The position numbers were made by a program, and so were the translations under genes. A DNA stretch of 64,000 nucleotides from assembly GCF_040712315.1 (NCBI RefSeq), contig NC_134015.1, positions 53,483,464 to 53,547,463 on the forward strand, read 5' to 3'. This document shows positions 33,827-45,689 of the stretch, one piece after another. The notes below the pieces were generated by a model, which saw only the letters and a list, made by a program, of their open reading frames with translations, was not told the DNA's origin and ran no database searches. This DNA comes from Castanea sativa (Eukaryota; Streptophyta; Magnoliopsida; Fagales; Fagaceae). Within the stretch, counting starts at the first letter, position 1. Each line of letters opens with the position of its first letter.

Positions 33827-33863
33827 ATTACAAAAATTAAAAAAGCGAATTCTGTCCTATTCA
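33827..33863 (-). repeat. 5' LTR of gag-only element (part 2)
   Basis: Resumes the interrupted LTR: ATTACAAAAATT and GTCCTATTCA match 22108-22144. It is followed by the target duplication TTTTG. Confidence 0.75.
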
Positions 33864-33971
33864 TTTTGAATGCCAAGAAAAAGATGCGAAAGGTCATAGG
33901 CTACCAACTCCACAGCACAAGCTCACCAAATCCAGCAGTGTTGAGTACAACACATCTAGGGACAAATGGCC

Positions 33972-34245
33972 TTAAAACTTCTTATATTTTGATGCACCAT
34001 CAGAAATATCTATATGACATTTACTCTCCTCATTGAAACTATCCTCCGGATCCATAACCAACCACCAGGAAATGCGTCCTTGAGTATCTTCTGGGTCCAT
34101 GTGTGCCACCAGTCTAAGTGTTTTGCCTTGCTCCAGCTCAAAGGATAAGCATAAAAAATCTCGATTCACCTTTATTCCAACCAAAAGAGCTTCCTCATGA
34201 AGCCAACCAATAATTTGGCTTGCAACTACATAGAGAGTATGATCC
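33972..34245 (-). pseudogene. Unrecognised open frame in the Mutator-like element, possible captured gene fragment
   Basis: The minus strand reads an open frame of about 90 codons inside the element, between its right inverted repeat and the nested elements. It contains HTLYVVASQIIGWLHEEALL, then VNRDFLCLSFELEQGKTL and ISWWLVMDPED. The composition is protein-like (amphipathic, no low complexity) and differs from the AT-rich surroundings. I do not recognise the family. It opens directly out of the inverted repeat, and a stop lies at 33972. Mutator-like elements often carry captured host exons, which is my preferred but unproven explanation. Confidence 0.4.
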
Positions 34246-34444
34246 GTGAGAGGTTTTGAGGAGGGAGAGTATTTGATCTGTTTAATGTTATGTTTTCGGC
34301 ATAAAATGTGTAACTCTAATGGCAAATGGGAAGGTCGGTTACGAACCACTAATGGAAAGGACCACAGGTAGGTAAAGTATCAAAAATTAAACCATAAGTA
34401 GGTAAATTGAATTTTGGGCAAATCATTTGTGGGTAAGTTATAAT
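34246..34444 (-). repeat. Right terminal inverted repeat of Mutator-like element
   Basis: Inverted partner of 21119-21318; the outside end reads GTAAGTTATAAT at 34433-34444. Confidence 0.75.
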
Positions 34445-35639
34445 TTTCCAAAAAAAAATTTCTCATGATCCTGTTGACTTATAAAAATGTTATGTTTTTT
34501 TTATTTTTATTTTTATTGGTTGATAAAAAATATGATAAATTTTTCTCCTTTTTTTTCCCCCTCAATGGAGGGTCTCTAATTTGAATTTAAAATATTACAA
34601 AAAAAATGTGAGAAATAATAATATAAATCAGTATTAATTAACCTAGAAAAAAGAAAGATACATAAGCATTAACAAACATGGTGAGGCTACACCATAATCA
34701 CCAATCCTTGTTTTATAAAGTTATTTTTTAAAAATAAGGTGAGTTCAAAAGCATCTTATGCTCAGAGGAGCATTCTAGACAGAAATGTTATCACGATGGG
34801 CAAAACTTATTGCATACACTTTGTTGTACGCACATTTACACACACATAGAATGTAACTTGGAGTCACGATTTCCAAGAAGAGCATCTTGTTGAATTGGGA
34901 ATGACAAATCAATATGTATATGGTTCAATAGTTGGCTCCCTTTGAAATCTCAACCACGTGTCACTTCTCTAGTCTTACACACCATCAAAGGGAAGCTAAG
35001 GTTAGTTCTTTGATTGATTCAATTTCTAGATGCTGTTTGGATGAAAAAATTGATGCCACCTTTCTACATTTGGAAGCTACAATGATCAAATAAATTCCAC
35101 TAAGCCTTAGTTGGCTAAAGGATGTCTTGATTTGGCCATTAACTAGCAGTGATCACTTGATGAAGAGGGAGTTAGAGAGCCAATATTTATGAAATCCAAC
35201 CTCTTGGATTTCTTTTTTGAATTAATAAAAGACTGAAGAAAAGAAAACTACAGAAAAGGGTCAGCCTCCTTTACGATCTCACCTTCGACACTGGGAGGAC
35301 TACCAAAATAAATTGACTCAAGATAGACCCAGCTAAAGAATACATAACCAATTTCAATAGATGCAGAGTTAATAGCCGATACAGAACCAAGACCAGCCTC
35401 TTGGATGTCAACAATATGACTCCCCCTTGTACATATATTGATAGCATTTAACCCGTGGTATGATTGGTGTAGTGGCAAATTAGAAAGATTTATCTAACAG
35501 GCAAAAACCCCTCTTTAAATTACAATGCTTCTAGGATTTGCTTCTTATGTGGCTTGAGGCACATCACAACACAAGAAAACTTCGCTTTTGTTGGGATTTA
35601 TAGACAAACCAGACATGTACTTGAACTCTTCAAGGTTTT
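34445..35639. other. Intergenic flank; duplicate of 1-714
   Basis: 34540-34700 resembles 19820-19960, and 34888-35640 resembles 1-714. No gene. A short insertion or divergent block lies at 35206-35410. Confidence 0.55.
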
Positions 35640-36660
35640 CTGTCACTAATTTAATTGAGGATTACTCAGTAGCAGTGAATATTAAAAGATCATTTGTAAG
35701 CTTAGTTGAGTTAACTTCAAATCCTTGCAATAAGGGTGAAACTTGAATTGGCTTTCGCATTGTTCTAGTGAAGACCTCCAGGACAATGACAAGGAGAAAG
35801 GGGAAAGTGACCCCCATTGTTTAAGGCCTTTGCTTCCCTTGAAATAGCCAATCATGCTCCCATTTAGGCCAATAAAATAGCTTGTGCTTGTTATGCACTT
35901 CCTCACTTAGATAGCAAAATTAATTGGGTATGCAGCAGCTATCAAATACATCAGGATAAATTGTCAAAGTGATAAAAAACATAAGGCTTCCTCAAATCAG
36001 CTTTGATGGCACATCTACTAAGGGAATTATTCTTATGATAACCCATTACAAGTTCATAGGCTAGCAACACATTTTTTGAGATGTTTCTTCCTTTTATAAA
36101 AGCTGTTTGATTAGAGCTTACTGAGAAACCCAAGAAACCTTTAAGTCTATAGAAGGATTTTAGTAATACATTTGTAGACTACATTATAGCATTCAATTAG
36201 TCTAAAGTCAGCCATTGTTGAGGGATTTGGGACCTTAGGAACAAAGGCAATAGGGGTTGAGTTTACCTCAAAGAGGAGCTTTCTAGAATTGACAATAGGA
36301 TCTAATGACAGCCACCACATCAGGTTTGACAGTCTGCTAGACCTGCTTGAAATTTTTTGCAATGAAGCCATCTGGTCCAGAGGCTTTATCATCTCCCGTG
36401 AAGAATAGAGCCTACTCAATTTCATAGTCAGTAGCCTCTGCTTATAGCCATGAACTCTGATTCTCAATGATATGGCATTTGGAGTTCCAAGTAGTCCTTG
36501 GAAGAAATCCACTACTAACTGCTTAATTTGCTCTGCATCCTCCAATCTTTTTCTTTTATTATCCAGCAAACCTTTGATACAATTCTTTGATTGCTTAATT
36601 TTAAGAAGGTAGTGAAAATTTGGAATTGTTTGGATCACCCGGATTAAGCCATTTGTTCCT
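35640..36660 (-). pseudogene. LINE reverse transcriptase remnant (better-preserved copy)
   Basis: Minus-strand pieces in order: 36638-36147 includes a KQLVVDFFQGLLGT-type segment upstream of the polymerase. 36133-35951 has SSNQTAFIKGRNI and AIKADLRKPY, the reverse transcriptase motif with the first catalytic aspartate. 35906-35682 has NGSMIGYFKGSKGL and LSPF, the following fingers/palm motif. Several frame changes and stops separate them. This order is that of plant L1-type LINE ORF2. No endonuclease or 3' end is visible, so it is a 5'-truncated, decayed copy. Confidence 0.75.
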
Positions 36661-37337
36661 AGTGGATGTCATACTACATATAAGCTTATTGTCACCTTTT
36701 GACAATTACAATAGTTCTCAAAATTACTATTATCTAGGTGATATATGTATACCGTACTGTTCACTTACCATACTAACACTAACTTTCCTTTAATTCTTTT
36801 TTTCCTACGTTGATATTTACTACACCAAAATTATAATATGATCTTGTCTTTCTTTTTTATATCATTTATTTGTTAATCGGGAAAACCAATTGAAGGGTAA
36901 AAATAAGAAATTCTGAGTTATGCAGATTGTGGAAAAGAAACTTAACAGGTTTCGAACATTGTCAAGCATTCAAAGTATCTTTTTATTTGAAGTGAAAGAT
37001 TTCAATTTCCATACTAACTCGAGGTCGAGTTTTATTCAAGTGGAGGGGATTGATATAGAACAAGATGCAGGGCTTAATTTTTATTGCTTGTTAATTTTTG
37101 AATTTATGTGTAATTTTCGTAATTTTAAGAGAGATGACTTTATTTTGTTGATTCTAGATGTTTTAAGGGTTTGTTAATAAAAATAAATTCCTATTATAGT
37201 ATTGTATCAATTACAATATCTTCAAGAATATTTTTACTTGAAAAATAAGTTTTGTGAAGCCATCAAATAAGCTTCCAAAATGTAAAACGGAAGTATAGTT
37301 CTAAATATCAATAGTATTTTGAAGAGTGTTATCTCTT
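36661..37337. other. Intergenic, nothing recognised
   Basis: AT-rich. A plus-strand open frame of 85 codons at 36920-37177 resembles no family I know and is probably chance. The last five bases before the Copia element (37338-37342, CTTTC) are its duplicated target. Confidence 0.5.
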
Positions 37338-37342
37338 CTTTC

Positions 37343-38778
37343 TGTTAGGATTAGTGCCCTTAAATCCTATTGTATGATGCTATGTATGATATTATGTATG
37401 ACATTATGTATGACATGATGTATGACTTAATATTGTGTTTGATAAAGTTATTTTATTATTATCTAAAATAGTGGTTACGTGAATATGGGACATTATCATA
37501 TAGTCCATGAGATGCATTGTATATGATTTATGTGAAAAGTCACAGAAGATGTAAATCACAAGTTCTTTGTAAACTCAGAATTAATAGTTCGTAGTCGGTG
37601 ATGAAATTAGGCATTTCATCTGCGAAGACTATAACGTGTCAACTAAGATGATTTGTCTTGATCATGGAAGTGGAAGCTTCTAGTTGATATGTTGATATGT
37701 TTTAAGAGTTAAAACATATTGAACAGGACCGCTGTGAGATTTATTATTCTCCTAATGACTGTCAAATGAATAATAAATCTTACGACTTCTATTTGCATGA
37801 ACTCTTAATCCTGAGAGAATAATGGACCTGATCATGAAGTGTAGGTTGCTTTGATATATCAGGAGTGAGATCTGAAGTGACGGTCAAAACCTCAGTATAT
37901 TGGGCAGCCACATTTAGTGTTGATGGAACATATATTCTCAATATGGAATTCATAGTCTCTTGATGGAGATATAAAATATTCCCTTGAGATAAGTTTAATG
38001 GTTTCAGTTATTCAGAGAGTTAGGCCTAACCACTTTAGTAAGAAATTACTAAAGTATATATTTATGAAATTAGATTTCATAAATATATAATGAATAACTT
38101 TAAAGAATTAAACCGGGTACTCAAGGATAAGATGTAGTAATTTACAAAGTGGCAGTCTACATTTATGACTTTGTGTTACTACGAATATTTTATGAAGGGG
38201 TTACGTGTATAATAAAGTCTTGGGATATAATTTATTAATAAGGCCTAGAGTGCAATTATATTTATATAGTGGTATTAAATATAATTAATGGTAACTTTGG
38301 ACTTGTCAAGAGTTGACGGAAAAGCCCAAGGCCCATTGGAGCTAGTGTCTTATTGGTCCCTTTTGGTCCCACTCCAAGCCACACACTAAAGCCCAATTGG
38401 AAAGGCCCAATAGGCTAACCCAATTAGATAATCAGTTAGTTATAAAGGGAGAAACATACAGAATTTTTATAAAGAAGAGATTAGAAAAGAAAAAAAACTG
38501 TGTGTGAGAGAGTGTGAGACACACTTTCATTCTCCCTTTGAAAAACTGATTGAGAGACCACACATCTTGGGAGTAAAGTGGAATTGGAGTGAAGATTAAA
38601 AGTGTTCCCAAGTGCTTCTAATCTTTGTTTTGAATTTCTCCACACCAAGGTACGCTATCTTGTTCTTAAATTCTGAAATTTACATTGTGCACGTTATCAA
38701 TCATGAATGAAATAGATCCTGAGTCTCGTCGCTTCCGCCTGCTTTTGCATGAGATGCAAAACCAGAATTTTTCCATCA
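37343..38778 (+). repeat. 5' LTR of Copia element B
   Basis: 1436 bp, including a TATGTATGA-rich start (37375-37425). Nearly identical to 44256-45689. Confidence 0.95.
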
Positions 38779-38780
38779 AT

Positions 38781-38792
38781 TGGTATCGAGCC
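38781..38792 (+). promoter_or_regulatory. Primer binding site of Copia element B
   Basis: TGGTATCGAGCC two bases after the LTR, a variant of the TGGTATCAGAGCC methionine tRNA site. Confidence 0.8.
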
Positions 38793-39426
38793 GAGGCTTT
38801 TCATATCATGATTTGGATAATATGTGATTAAATTTTAGAATTTAAGAAAAACCGTTGTCTTTGTGTTTTTAATTTTCTGCATCATATGAATATAATGAAG
38901 AGAATTGCATCACTTGTATATACATATCCGTTTCTTCACAAGGATATATTGTTTTTATGTGAAGCCATGTCTTGTAGAAAAGTGCTTGAATATGAATACA
39001 ATTGAGTGTTGATGCATTGATTGTTATTTCATAGTTGATATACGGATTGCATGCCTTATGGTAGTTATTAATTGATGAAGTAACCGCTTGAAAAAGGATA
39101 ACTGCTTCAGTTGTTGAACCCGACTTTGAATTCAATTTGCATTGTTTGAATTTGTTGCACGGGTTGACTTCACACATGGCTTGGTCATTTTGAATACCTT
39201 AGAAAAGGTGATGGCCGAATATTATATATTAATCATATAAGGGATCCATTCCTTGATGGCCCACGGTTCATGCATGAACTTTTACATATAAAGTTGTTCT
39301 TTGCATGAGACAAAACTTAACTTCATGGATTGTCTTAAAATACAATTCCTTGATGGCCCACCATGATAAATAATAAGACAATTCCATGGCAATTGTCTTG
39401 TTGGACGTTGTCTTGATGTCCAATAA

Positions 39427-39464
<38 letters not shown>

Positions 39465-40274
39465 ATGTAATTAAATAAATATTATATATATTAATTGGTA
39501 TATTATATTATATATAATATAATATAAATTTTTATATATAATAAAGGTTTTTATTACGTTATATATATTTACATATATTAATGCTAGTTTAATGAAATTT
39601 ATTCCTAATGAGATTAGGATTATATTTTTTTTCACGTGTCTAGCATTATTATCATTCTTGATCTTAAAAACCTTTATTTTAAAATATCTGTGGAGAGAGA
39701 TTCAACCTTGGATCTCACGGCCTCCATCCGTCGTTCATAGTGTGAAATATATACCGTCTTTGCGCTCGAGCTTAGCATTCCATGCGGAGAGTATTTATTT
39801 TTCATCTACAAGATTGAATTTCTTGGTTTATAGTGGTTTGATAAACACCTTGTCTTAGCTTCGAGCTTTGCATTCCATGCGGAGGGTGTTTTATCATGGT
39901 ACTACAAAATAAGCCTGTTAAAGGGATGAGATGTGGTTACACATGATTCTAGACAATGGTATACACTAGACTAAGTATTTTAGTATCCTCTATGCTGAGT
40001 TCTTACTATTATTACTTAGAGGCTAAATATAAAACGGCATATTATTAGTGTTTGATAAGAGTTGTCATGATAGCACTAATAATGAGAATAGTTCTCAATC
40101 AATCATAGTATTTTATGTTCACTCTATGCTGAGGGATATTGAATATGAGATTGGGTTGTCGTTGCATATATTATTTTATGGTTTTATTAAGGTTCCATAT
40201 TATATGCTTATATGCTAAATTGATAATGTCTAGTTTACTTATTATATTCATGTTTATTATTTTCAGATTTTATC
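38793..40274 (+). other. Long untranslated leader of Copia element B
   Basis: About 1.5 kb without recognisable coding sequence. It contains an AT microsatellite (39430-39460) and short direct repeats: CCTTGATGGCCCAC near 39251 and 39346, GCATTCCATGCGGAG near 39774 and 39870, CTCTATGCTGAG near 39988 and 40122. The open frame 39592-39858 has no known match. Confidence 0.65.
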
Positions 40275-41150
40275 ATGGCATCATTTAGCCCACTTGTTTC
40301 TATTCTTAACCAAAACAAACTGACTGGATCCAACTATGTTGACTGGAAAAGAAATTTGGACATTGTTCTTACTGCTGAAGAGCACAAGTATGTGCTTACT
40401 CAACCATGTCCTAAATTTCCTTCATTAGATGCTCCTCATTGAGGAAAAACAGACATATGATCGTTGGCAGGAAATCTAATGAGATGGCCAAGTGCTACAT
40501 CCTAGCATCTATCTCAAATGTTCTACAAAGCATCAAATGCAGGATGTAGAACTTGCTTCGGAACATAATGCATAGTCTGAAGGAGATGTTTGGTGAGTGT
40601 GGCCGTTCTGCAAGGCAAGAAACCATGAGGCAAATTTATAATACCAAAATGGCTGCAGGAAGTTCAATGAGGGAGCATTGTCTTAGGATGATTGCTAATC
40701 GTAACACATTAGAAGTTTTAGGTGCCGACATCTGATGGAGAATCCCAAGTGGATATGATACTCCGAGATACTTACCGAAATCATTCAAGGAATTCAGACT
40801 CAATTATAATATGAACAAAAAAGATTTATTCTTTGTCTGAATTAATGAATGAGTTAGTGGCGGCGGAAGGCATCCTTGGTACTTCTAGTGTTGAAGCCAA
40901 TGTGGGTGAAGCTTCTACTTCTCAACCTAAGTCGAAAGGCAAGGGTAAGAAGAAGAAGAAGAAGGACTTCACTAAAAAAGATGGTAAACAAATTGCCTTA
41001 GGAGTTGCTAACAAAGGAAAGAAAACCAAAGGAAAATGTTTCCGTTGTGATGAGAAAGAACATTGGAAGAGGAATTGTCCAACATTCAAGGCTGCCAAGA
41101 ATAAAAGTATGAAAAGTTCATTTCTTCTTGAAATATGTTTGGTAGAGTAA
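40275..41150 (+). pseudogene. gag of Copia element B
   Basis: The ATG at 40275 starts MASFSPLVSILNQNKLTG, a typical Copia gag N-terminus with the NYVDWKRNL motif, but a stop falls after about 55 codons. Fragments continue in shifted frames (40553-40735). 40833-41150 holds a lysine-rich linker and a CCHC zinc knuckle, CFRCDEKEHWKRNC at 41037-41078. The protein would package element RNA. At least two frame changes break it. Confidence 0.82.
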
Positions 41151-42060
41151 TCCAGAGATTCTCCCGGTGTGTGGATTCAGGTTGTACTAATCATATCTGC
41201 AATTCTTTGCAGGGGTTCCAAGAGACTAGAAAGTTGAATGAGAGAGAACTATTTCTTACTTTGGCTGATGGGAGCAAGATTCCGGTTGAAGCCGTTGGAG
41301 TGCTTAATTTATGTTTTAAGTCTAGAGTTTTAATATTGGAAGATTGTTTGTATGTACCTAATGTTTGTAGGAATTTAATTTCTGCAACTAACTTAGGTAA
41401 ACATGGATATTGTATTATCCCGAAAGACAATGTTGTAATAAAGAAGGATAAAGTGTTTACGTTTCAGCAATATTGTGGATGGTCTTTATATTTTAACTTC
41501 CTTATAAGCATGAATTATACAATTTCGAATTAGATAGTAACTCTCATGTAAAATCATTAAAGAGAAACTTTCCTTCTACTAGTGATGCATATCTATGGAA
41601 CTTGCGTTTAGGTCATATTAATTCAAGTAGGATTCAAAGACTAATCAAAGATGGACTTTTACAGCCCATGGACTTTGATGGTTTTCCAGCGGCGAATCTT
41701 GTTTGGAAGGAAAGATGACCAAACGACCTTTTAATTCAAAGGGTAGAAGAGCCCAAGATTTGCTAGAACTAGTACATTCGAATGTATGTGGTCCTATGTC
41801 AATCCAAGCAAGAGGTGGCTATGAGTATTTCATTACTTTCACCGATGATTACTCTAGATTTGGTTATGTGTACCTAATGAAACGGAAGTCTCAAGCCTTT
41901 GAAAAGTTCAAAGAGTTTAGGGCTGAAGTTGAGAATCAATTAGGTAAACACATAAAGGCCATTCGATCTATCGAGGTGGCGAATACCTTCTTGGTGATTT
42001 TAAGGATTACTTGACGAAAATGGGATTATATCCCAATTGACTGACCTGAACTCCACAACA
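41135..42060 (+). pseudogene. protease and integrase N-terminal part of Copia element B
   Basis: 41135-41533 is the aspartic protease with VDSGCTNHIC at the active site and VPNVCRNLIS downstream. The pre-integrase zinc region follows with LWNLRLGH near 41595. 41703-42014 starts the integrase core: LLELVHSNVCGPM with the first catalytic aspartate position changed to asparagine (SNVCGP), then FITFTDDYSR. A frame change near 41972 falls just at the second catalytic aspartate region. The core continues to the NGVAERRNR motif at 42063-42090, whose glutamate is present. Confidence 0.8.
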
Positions 42061-42100
42061 AAATGGTGTAGCGGAAAGAAGGAATAGGACTCTTTTAGAT

Positions 42101-44125
42101 ATGGTTAGGTCCATGTTGAGTTATTCGACTCTACCAATTTCTTTTTGGGGATATGCCTTAAATACTGCAATGTATCTTCTGAATTTAGTACCTTCGAAGT
42201 CTATTCCTAAAACACCTGTAGAGTTGTGGAATGGGCGTAAGCCTAGTATGAGACATCTCCACATTTGGGGTTGTCCAGCACATGTGTTGAAAGGAAAGTC
42301 GACAAGTTACAGTAAAACAGAAGTGGTATTTTTTGTAGGGTATCCAAAAGGAACAGTTGGAGGTTTATTCTATAGTCATAAGGATAATAAAGTGTTTGTT
42401 AGCACAAATGCCAAATTCTTGGAAAATGACTATATGAATAATTTTACTCCGAGAAGTAGAGTTGTCTTGGCTGAAATGAATGAACCTATAGTTGAACAAC
42501 CAATGGATGAAACTAGGGATGATGTGTTTGTATTAGATACACCACAAGATACTACTCATGAGATGTCTAGTACACAGGTGCCTCGTCGTAGTGGGAAAAT
42601 TGTTCGGCCTCCTATAAGATTCATAGGTTTGGGAGAAACTTATGAGGCTATCTCAGAAGAGGCTGAATCGGATCCTTATACTTATGATGAAGCAATAAAT
42701 GATATAGATGCACATCATTGGGTCCAAGCTATGAAATCTGAATTGGATTCTATGGATTCCAATCATGTATGGGATCTTGTAAAGGCGCCTGACGACATTA
42801 AACCTGTTGGTTGCAAATGGGTTTACAAGAGAAAGAGAGGGATAGATGGAAATGTTGAAACCTTTAAAGCAAGACTAGTGGCGAAAGGGTATACACAAAA
42901 AGAAGGTATTGATTATGATGAAACTTTTTCGCCAGTAGCCATGCTTAAATCTATCAGAATTCTCTTATCCATTGCTACTCATTATGATTATGAGATTTGG
43001 CAAATAGATGTCAAGACTGCATTTCTTAATGGCAATCTTGAAGAAGAAATATACATGTTGCAACCAGAAGGTTTCATAGCAAAGAACCAAGAGCATATGG
43101 TATGCAAGTTGAATAGGTCCATTTATGGACTTAAACAAGCATCTAGGTCATGGAACATCAGATTTGATCAAGCAATCAAGTCATTTGGTTTTGAACAAAA
43201 TCTTGATGAACCATGTGTGTACAAAAGGCATCGAGACAAAGTAGTAATGTTCCTAGTGCTTTATGTTGATGATATTCTACTCATTGGGAATGATGTAAGG
43301 GTAATGTCATCGGTTAAAATTTGGTTGTCAAGTCAATTTGATATGAAGGACTTGGGTGAGGCTAACTTTATTCTAGGGATCAATTTTTGGCGAGATCGCA
43401 AGAATAAGATGTTAGGCTTATCACAAGCTGGATATATAGATAAGGTTCTAGAACGGTTTAGCATGCAAAACTCCAAGAAAGGATTGCTTCCTTTTAGACA
43501 TGGAGTTCCTCTGTCTGATGACCAAAGGCCTAAGACTCAAGAGGAAGAAAATATGATGAGACAAGTTCCTTATGCTTCTGCAGTGGGAAGTCTCATGTAT
43601 GCCATGCTTTGTACTAGACCAGATATTTGTTATTCAGATGGCATGGTCAGCCGATATCAATCAAATCCAGGACCAAAACATTGGCAAGCTGTAAAACATA
43701 TTCTCAAGTATCTTAGGAGAACGAGAGATTATATGCTTGTTTACCATAGTGAGGATTTGATTCCCATTGGCTATACTTCGACTTTCACTAGATCTAGATT
43801 TCGAGGAAAATCCACTTCAGGATGTGTTTTCACCTTGGGAGGTGGAGCCATAACTTGGAGGAGCGTTAAGCAATCTTGTATTGCGGACTCCACCATGGAA
43901 GCCGAGTACGTTGCCGCTTGTGAAGCAGAGGAGGCTGTTTGGCTCAAGAAATTCCTTTCTGATCTTGGTGTTGTGAGAATGGAGCAAGTTCCCATCACAT
44001 TGTTTTGTGACAATAGTGGAGCGGTTGCACAATCCAAAGATCCAAGAAATCACAAGAAAGGAAAGCACATTGAGAGGAAGTACCACATCATTCGAGATAT
44101 TGTTGCTCGTGGAGATGTCAGGTAG
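42101..44125 (+). CDS. Integrase C-terminus, reverse transcriptase and RNase H of Copia element B (674-codon open frame)
   Basis: This is the longest open frame in the window. Residues 1-100 complete the integrase ([14 protein letters not shown]). The middle is the Copia linker. RVT_2 reverse transcriptase spans about residues 220-460 with [20 protein letters not shown] (first catalytic aspartate) and the intact YVDD at 43262-43273. RNase H spans about residues 560-674 with [14 protein letters not shown] and the NNSGA motif. It lies in a larger broken polyprotein and has no start of its own: integrase upstream is frameshifted, and a 1-base change near 44120 separates the last 40 codons (to TAG at 44241). 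The enzyme core looks undamaged. Confidence 0.85.
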   Translation: MVRSMLSYSTLPISFWGYALNTAMYLLNLVPSKSIPKTPVELWNGRKPSMRHLHIWGCPAHVLKGKSTSYSKTEVVFFVGYPKGTVGGLFYSHKDNKVFVSTNAKFLENDYMNNFTPRSRVVLAEMNEPIVEQPMDETRDDVFVLDTPQDTTHEMSSTQVPRRSGKIVRPPIRFIGLGETYEAISEEAESDPYTYDEAINDIDAHHWVQAMKSELDSMDSNHVWDLVKAPDDIKPVGCKWVYKRKRGIDGNVETFKARLVAKGYTQKEGIDYDETFSPVAMLKSIRILLSIATHYDYEIWQIDVKTAFLNGNLEEEIYMLQPEGFIAKNQEHMVCKLNRSIYGLKQASRSWNIRFDQAIKSFGFEQNLDEPCVYKRHRDKVVMFLVLYVDDILLIGNDVRVMSSVKIWLSSQFDMKDLGEANFILGINFWRDRKNKMLGLSQAGYIDKVLERFSMQNSKKGLLPFRHGVPLSDDQRPKTQEEENMMRQVPYASAVGSLMYAMLCTRPDICYSDGMVSRYQSNPGPKHWQAVKHILKYLRRTRDYMLVYHSEDLIPIGYTSTFTRSRFRGKSTSGCVFTLGGGAITWRSVKQSCIADSTMEAEYVAACEAEEAVWLKKFLSDLGVVRMEQVPITLFCDNSGAVAQSKDPRNHKKGKHIERKYHIIRDIVARGDVR

Positions 44126-44255
44126 CAAAGATTGAAAGTGCAAATAATGTAGCAGATCCTTTTACCAAAGCCTTACCTCAAAGGACTTTCGAGTCACATT
44201 TGGAGGGAATGGGAGTTAGATTAGTGCACAATAGTCTTTAGGGCAAGTGGGAGAT

Positions 44256-45689
44256 TGTTAGGATTAGTGCCCTTAAATCCTATTGTATGATGCTATGTAT
44301 GATATTATGTATGACATTATGTATGACATGATGTATGACTTAATATTGTGTTTGATAAAGTTATTTTATTATTATCTAAAATAGTGGTTACGTGAATATG
44401 AGACATTATCATATAGTCCATGAGATGCATTGTATGTGATTTATGTGAAAAGTCACAGAAGATGTAAATCACAAGTTCTTTGTAAACTCAGAATTAATAG
44501 TTCGTAGTCGGTGATGAAATTGGGCATTTCATCTGTGAAGACTATAACGTGTCAACTAAGATGATTTGTCTTGATCATGGAAGTGGAAGCTTCTAGTTGA
44601 TATGTTGATATGTTTTAAGAGTTAAAACATATTGAACAGGACCGCTGTGAGATTTATTATTCTCCTAATGACTGTCAAATAAATAATAAATCTTACGACT
44701 TCTATTTGCATGAACTCTTAATCCTGAGAGAATAATGGACCTGATCATGAAGTGTAGGTTGCTTTGATATATCAGGAGTGAGATCTGAAGTGACGGTCAA
44801 AACCTCAGTATATTGGGCAGCCACATTTAGTGTTGATGGAACATATATTCTCAATATGGAATTCATAGTCTCTTTATGGAGATATAAAATATTCCCTTGA
44901 GATAAGTTTAATGGTTTCAGCCATTCAAGAGTTAGGCCTAACCACTTTAGTAAGAAATTACTAAGTATATATTTATGAAATTAGATTTCATAAATATATA
45001 ATGAATAACTTTAAAGAATTAAACCGGGATTAACTAATAATAAGATGGTACCAATTTACAAAGTGGCATTACATTTATGACTTTGTGTTACTACGAATAT
45101 TTTATGTGGGTTACGTGTATAATAAAGTCTTGGGATATAATTTATTAATAAGGCCTAGAGGTGCAATTATATTAAAAAAGAGGTATTAAAAATAAATAAT
45201 GGAAACTATGCACATGTCAACAGTTGACGGAAAAGCCCAAGGCCCATTGGAGCTAGTGTCTTATTGGTCCCTTTTGGTCCCACTCCAAGCCACACACTAA
45301 AGCCCAATTGGAAAGGCCCAATAGGCTAACCCAATTAGATAATCAGTTAGTTATAAAGGGAGAAACATACAGAATTTTTATAAAGAAGAGATTAGAAAAG
45401 AAAAAAAACTGTGTGTGAGAGAGTGTGAGACACACTTTCATTCTCCCTTTGAAAAACTGATTGAGAGACCACACATCTTGGGAGTAAAGTGGAATTGGAG
45501 TGAAGATTAAAAGTGTTCCCAAGTGCTTCTAATCTTTGTTTTGAATTTCTCCACACCAAGGTACGCTATCTTGTTCTTAAATTCTGAAATTTACATTGTG
45601 CACGTTATCAATCATGAATGAAATAGATCCTAGTTCGTCGCTTCCGCTGTGGGTTTTGCATGAGATGCAAAACCAGAATTTTTCCATCA
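44256..45689 (+). repeat. 3' LTR of Copia element B
   Basis: 1434 bp, directly after the purine tract GGGCAAGTGGGAGAT. Followed by CTTTC. Confidence 0.95.

Larger units (their letters stand above)
21685..33863 (-). mobile_element. Gag-only LTR retrotransposon (TR-GAG-like), about 2.1 kb without its insertion
   Basis: Direct LTRs lie at 21685-22144 and at 23341-23741 plus 33832-33863, the second split by the gypsy element at 23742-33826. The target duplication TTTTG is perfect at 21680-21684 and 33864-33868. On the minus strand the right LTR is the 5' LTR, followed by a primer site, a gag gene and the 3' LTR. Removing the gypsy element leaves about 2.1 kb with LTRs of about 460 bp and about 1.2 kb internal. 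Only a gag-type gene is present. This is the architecture described as TR-GAG, a small non-autonomous class. Confidence 0.85.
21119..34444. mobile_element. Mutator-like element with long inverted ends, containing two nested LTR elements
   Basis: 21119-21318 is an inverted copy of 34246-34444; I follow about 200 bp of imperfect match, starting ATTATAACTTAC at the outside. Taking out the nested LTR elements (21685-33868) leaves about 1.1 kb, of which about 740 bp is internal and carries no transposase. Long inverted ends on a short body fit a non-autonomous Mutator-like element (MULE). I cannot find a convincing 9-11 bp target duplication, so the exact ends are uncertain. An open frame at 34245-33972 may be captured host sequence. 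Confidence 0.6.
37343..45689 (+). mobile_element. Ty1/copia LTR retrotransposon B, near full length, young-looking
   Basis: LTRs 37343-38778 and 44256-45689 start TGTTAGGATTAG and end TTCCATCA, with a perfect target duplication CTTTC at 37338-37342 and 45690-45694. Copia order is present: gag, protease, integrase, reverse transcriptase, RNase H. The LTRs are almost identical by eye apart from clustered small differences near 38120-38290 / 45025-45210 and 38726-38745. That makes this the most recent large insertion in the window. It is not autonomous as it stands because of gag stops and frameshifts in integrase and RNase H. Confidence 0.95.

Noticed and set aside
36920..37177. 85-codon plus-strand frame as a possible host gene
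   Set aside because: No motif, no homologue recalled, AT-rich codons and no splice or promoter context; kept only as a note in the intergenic entry.
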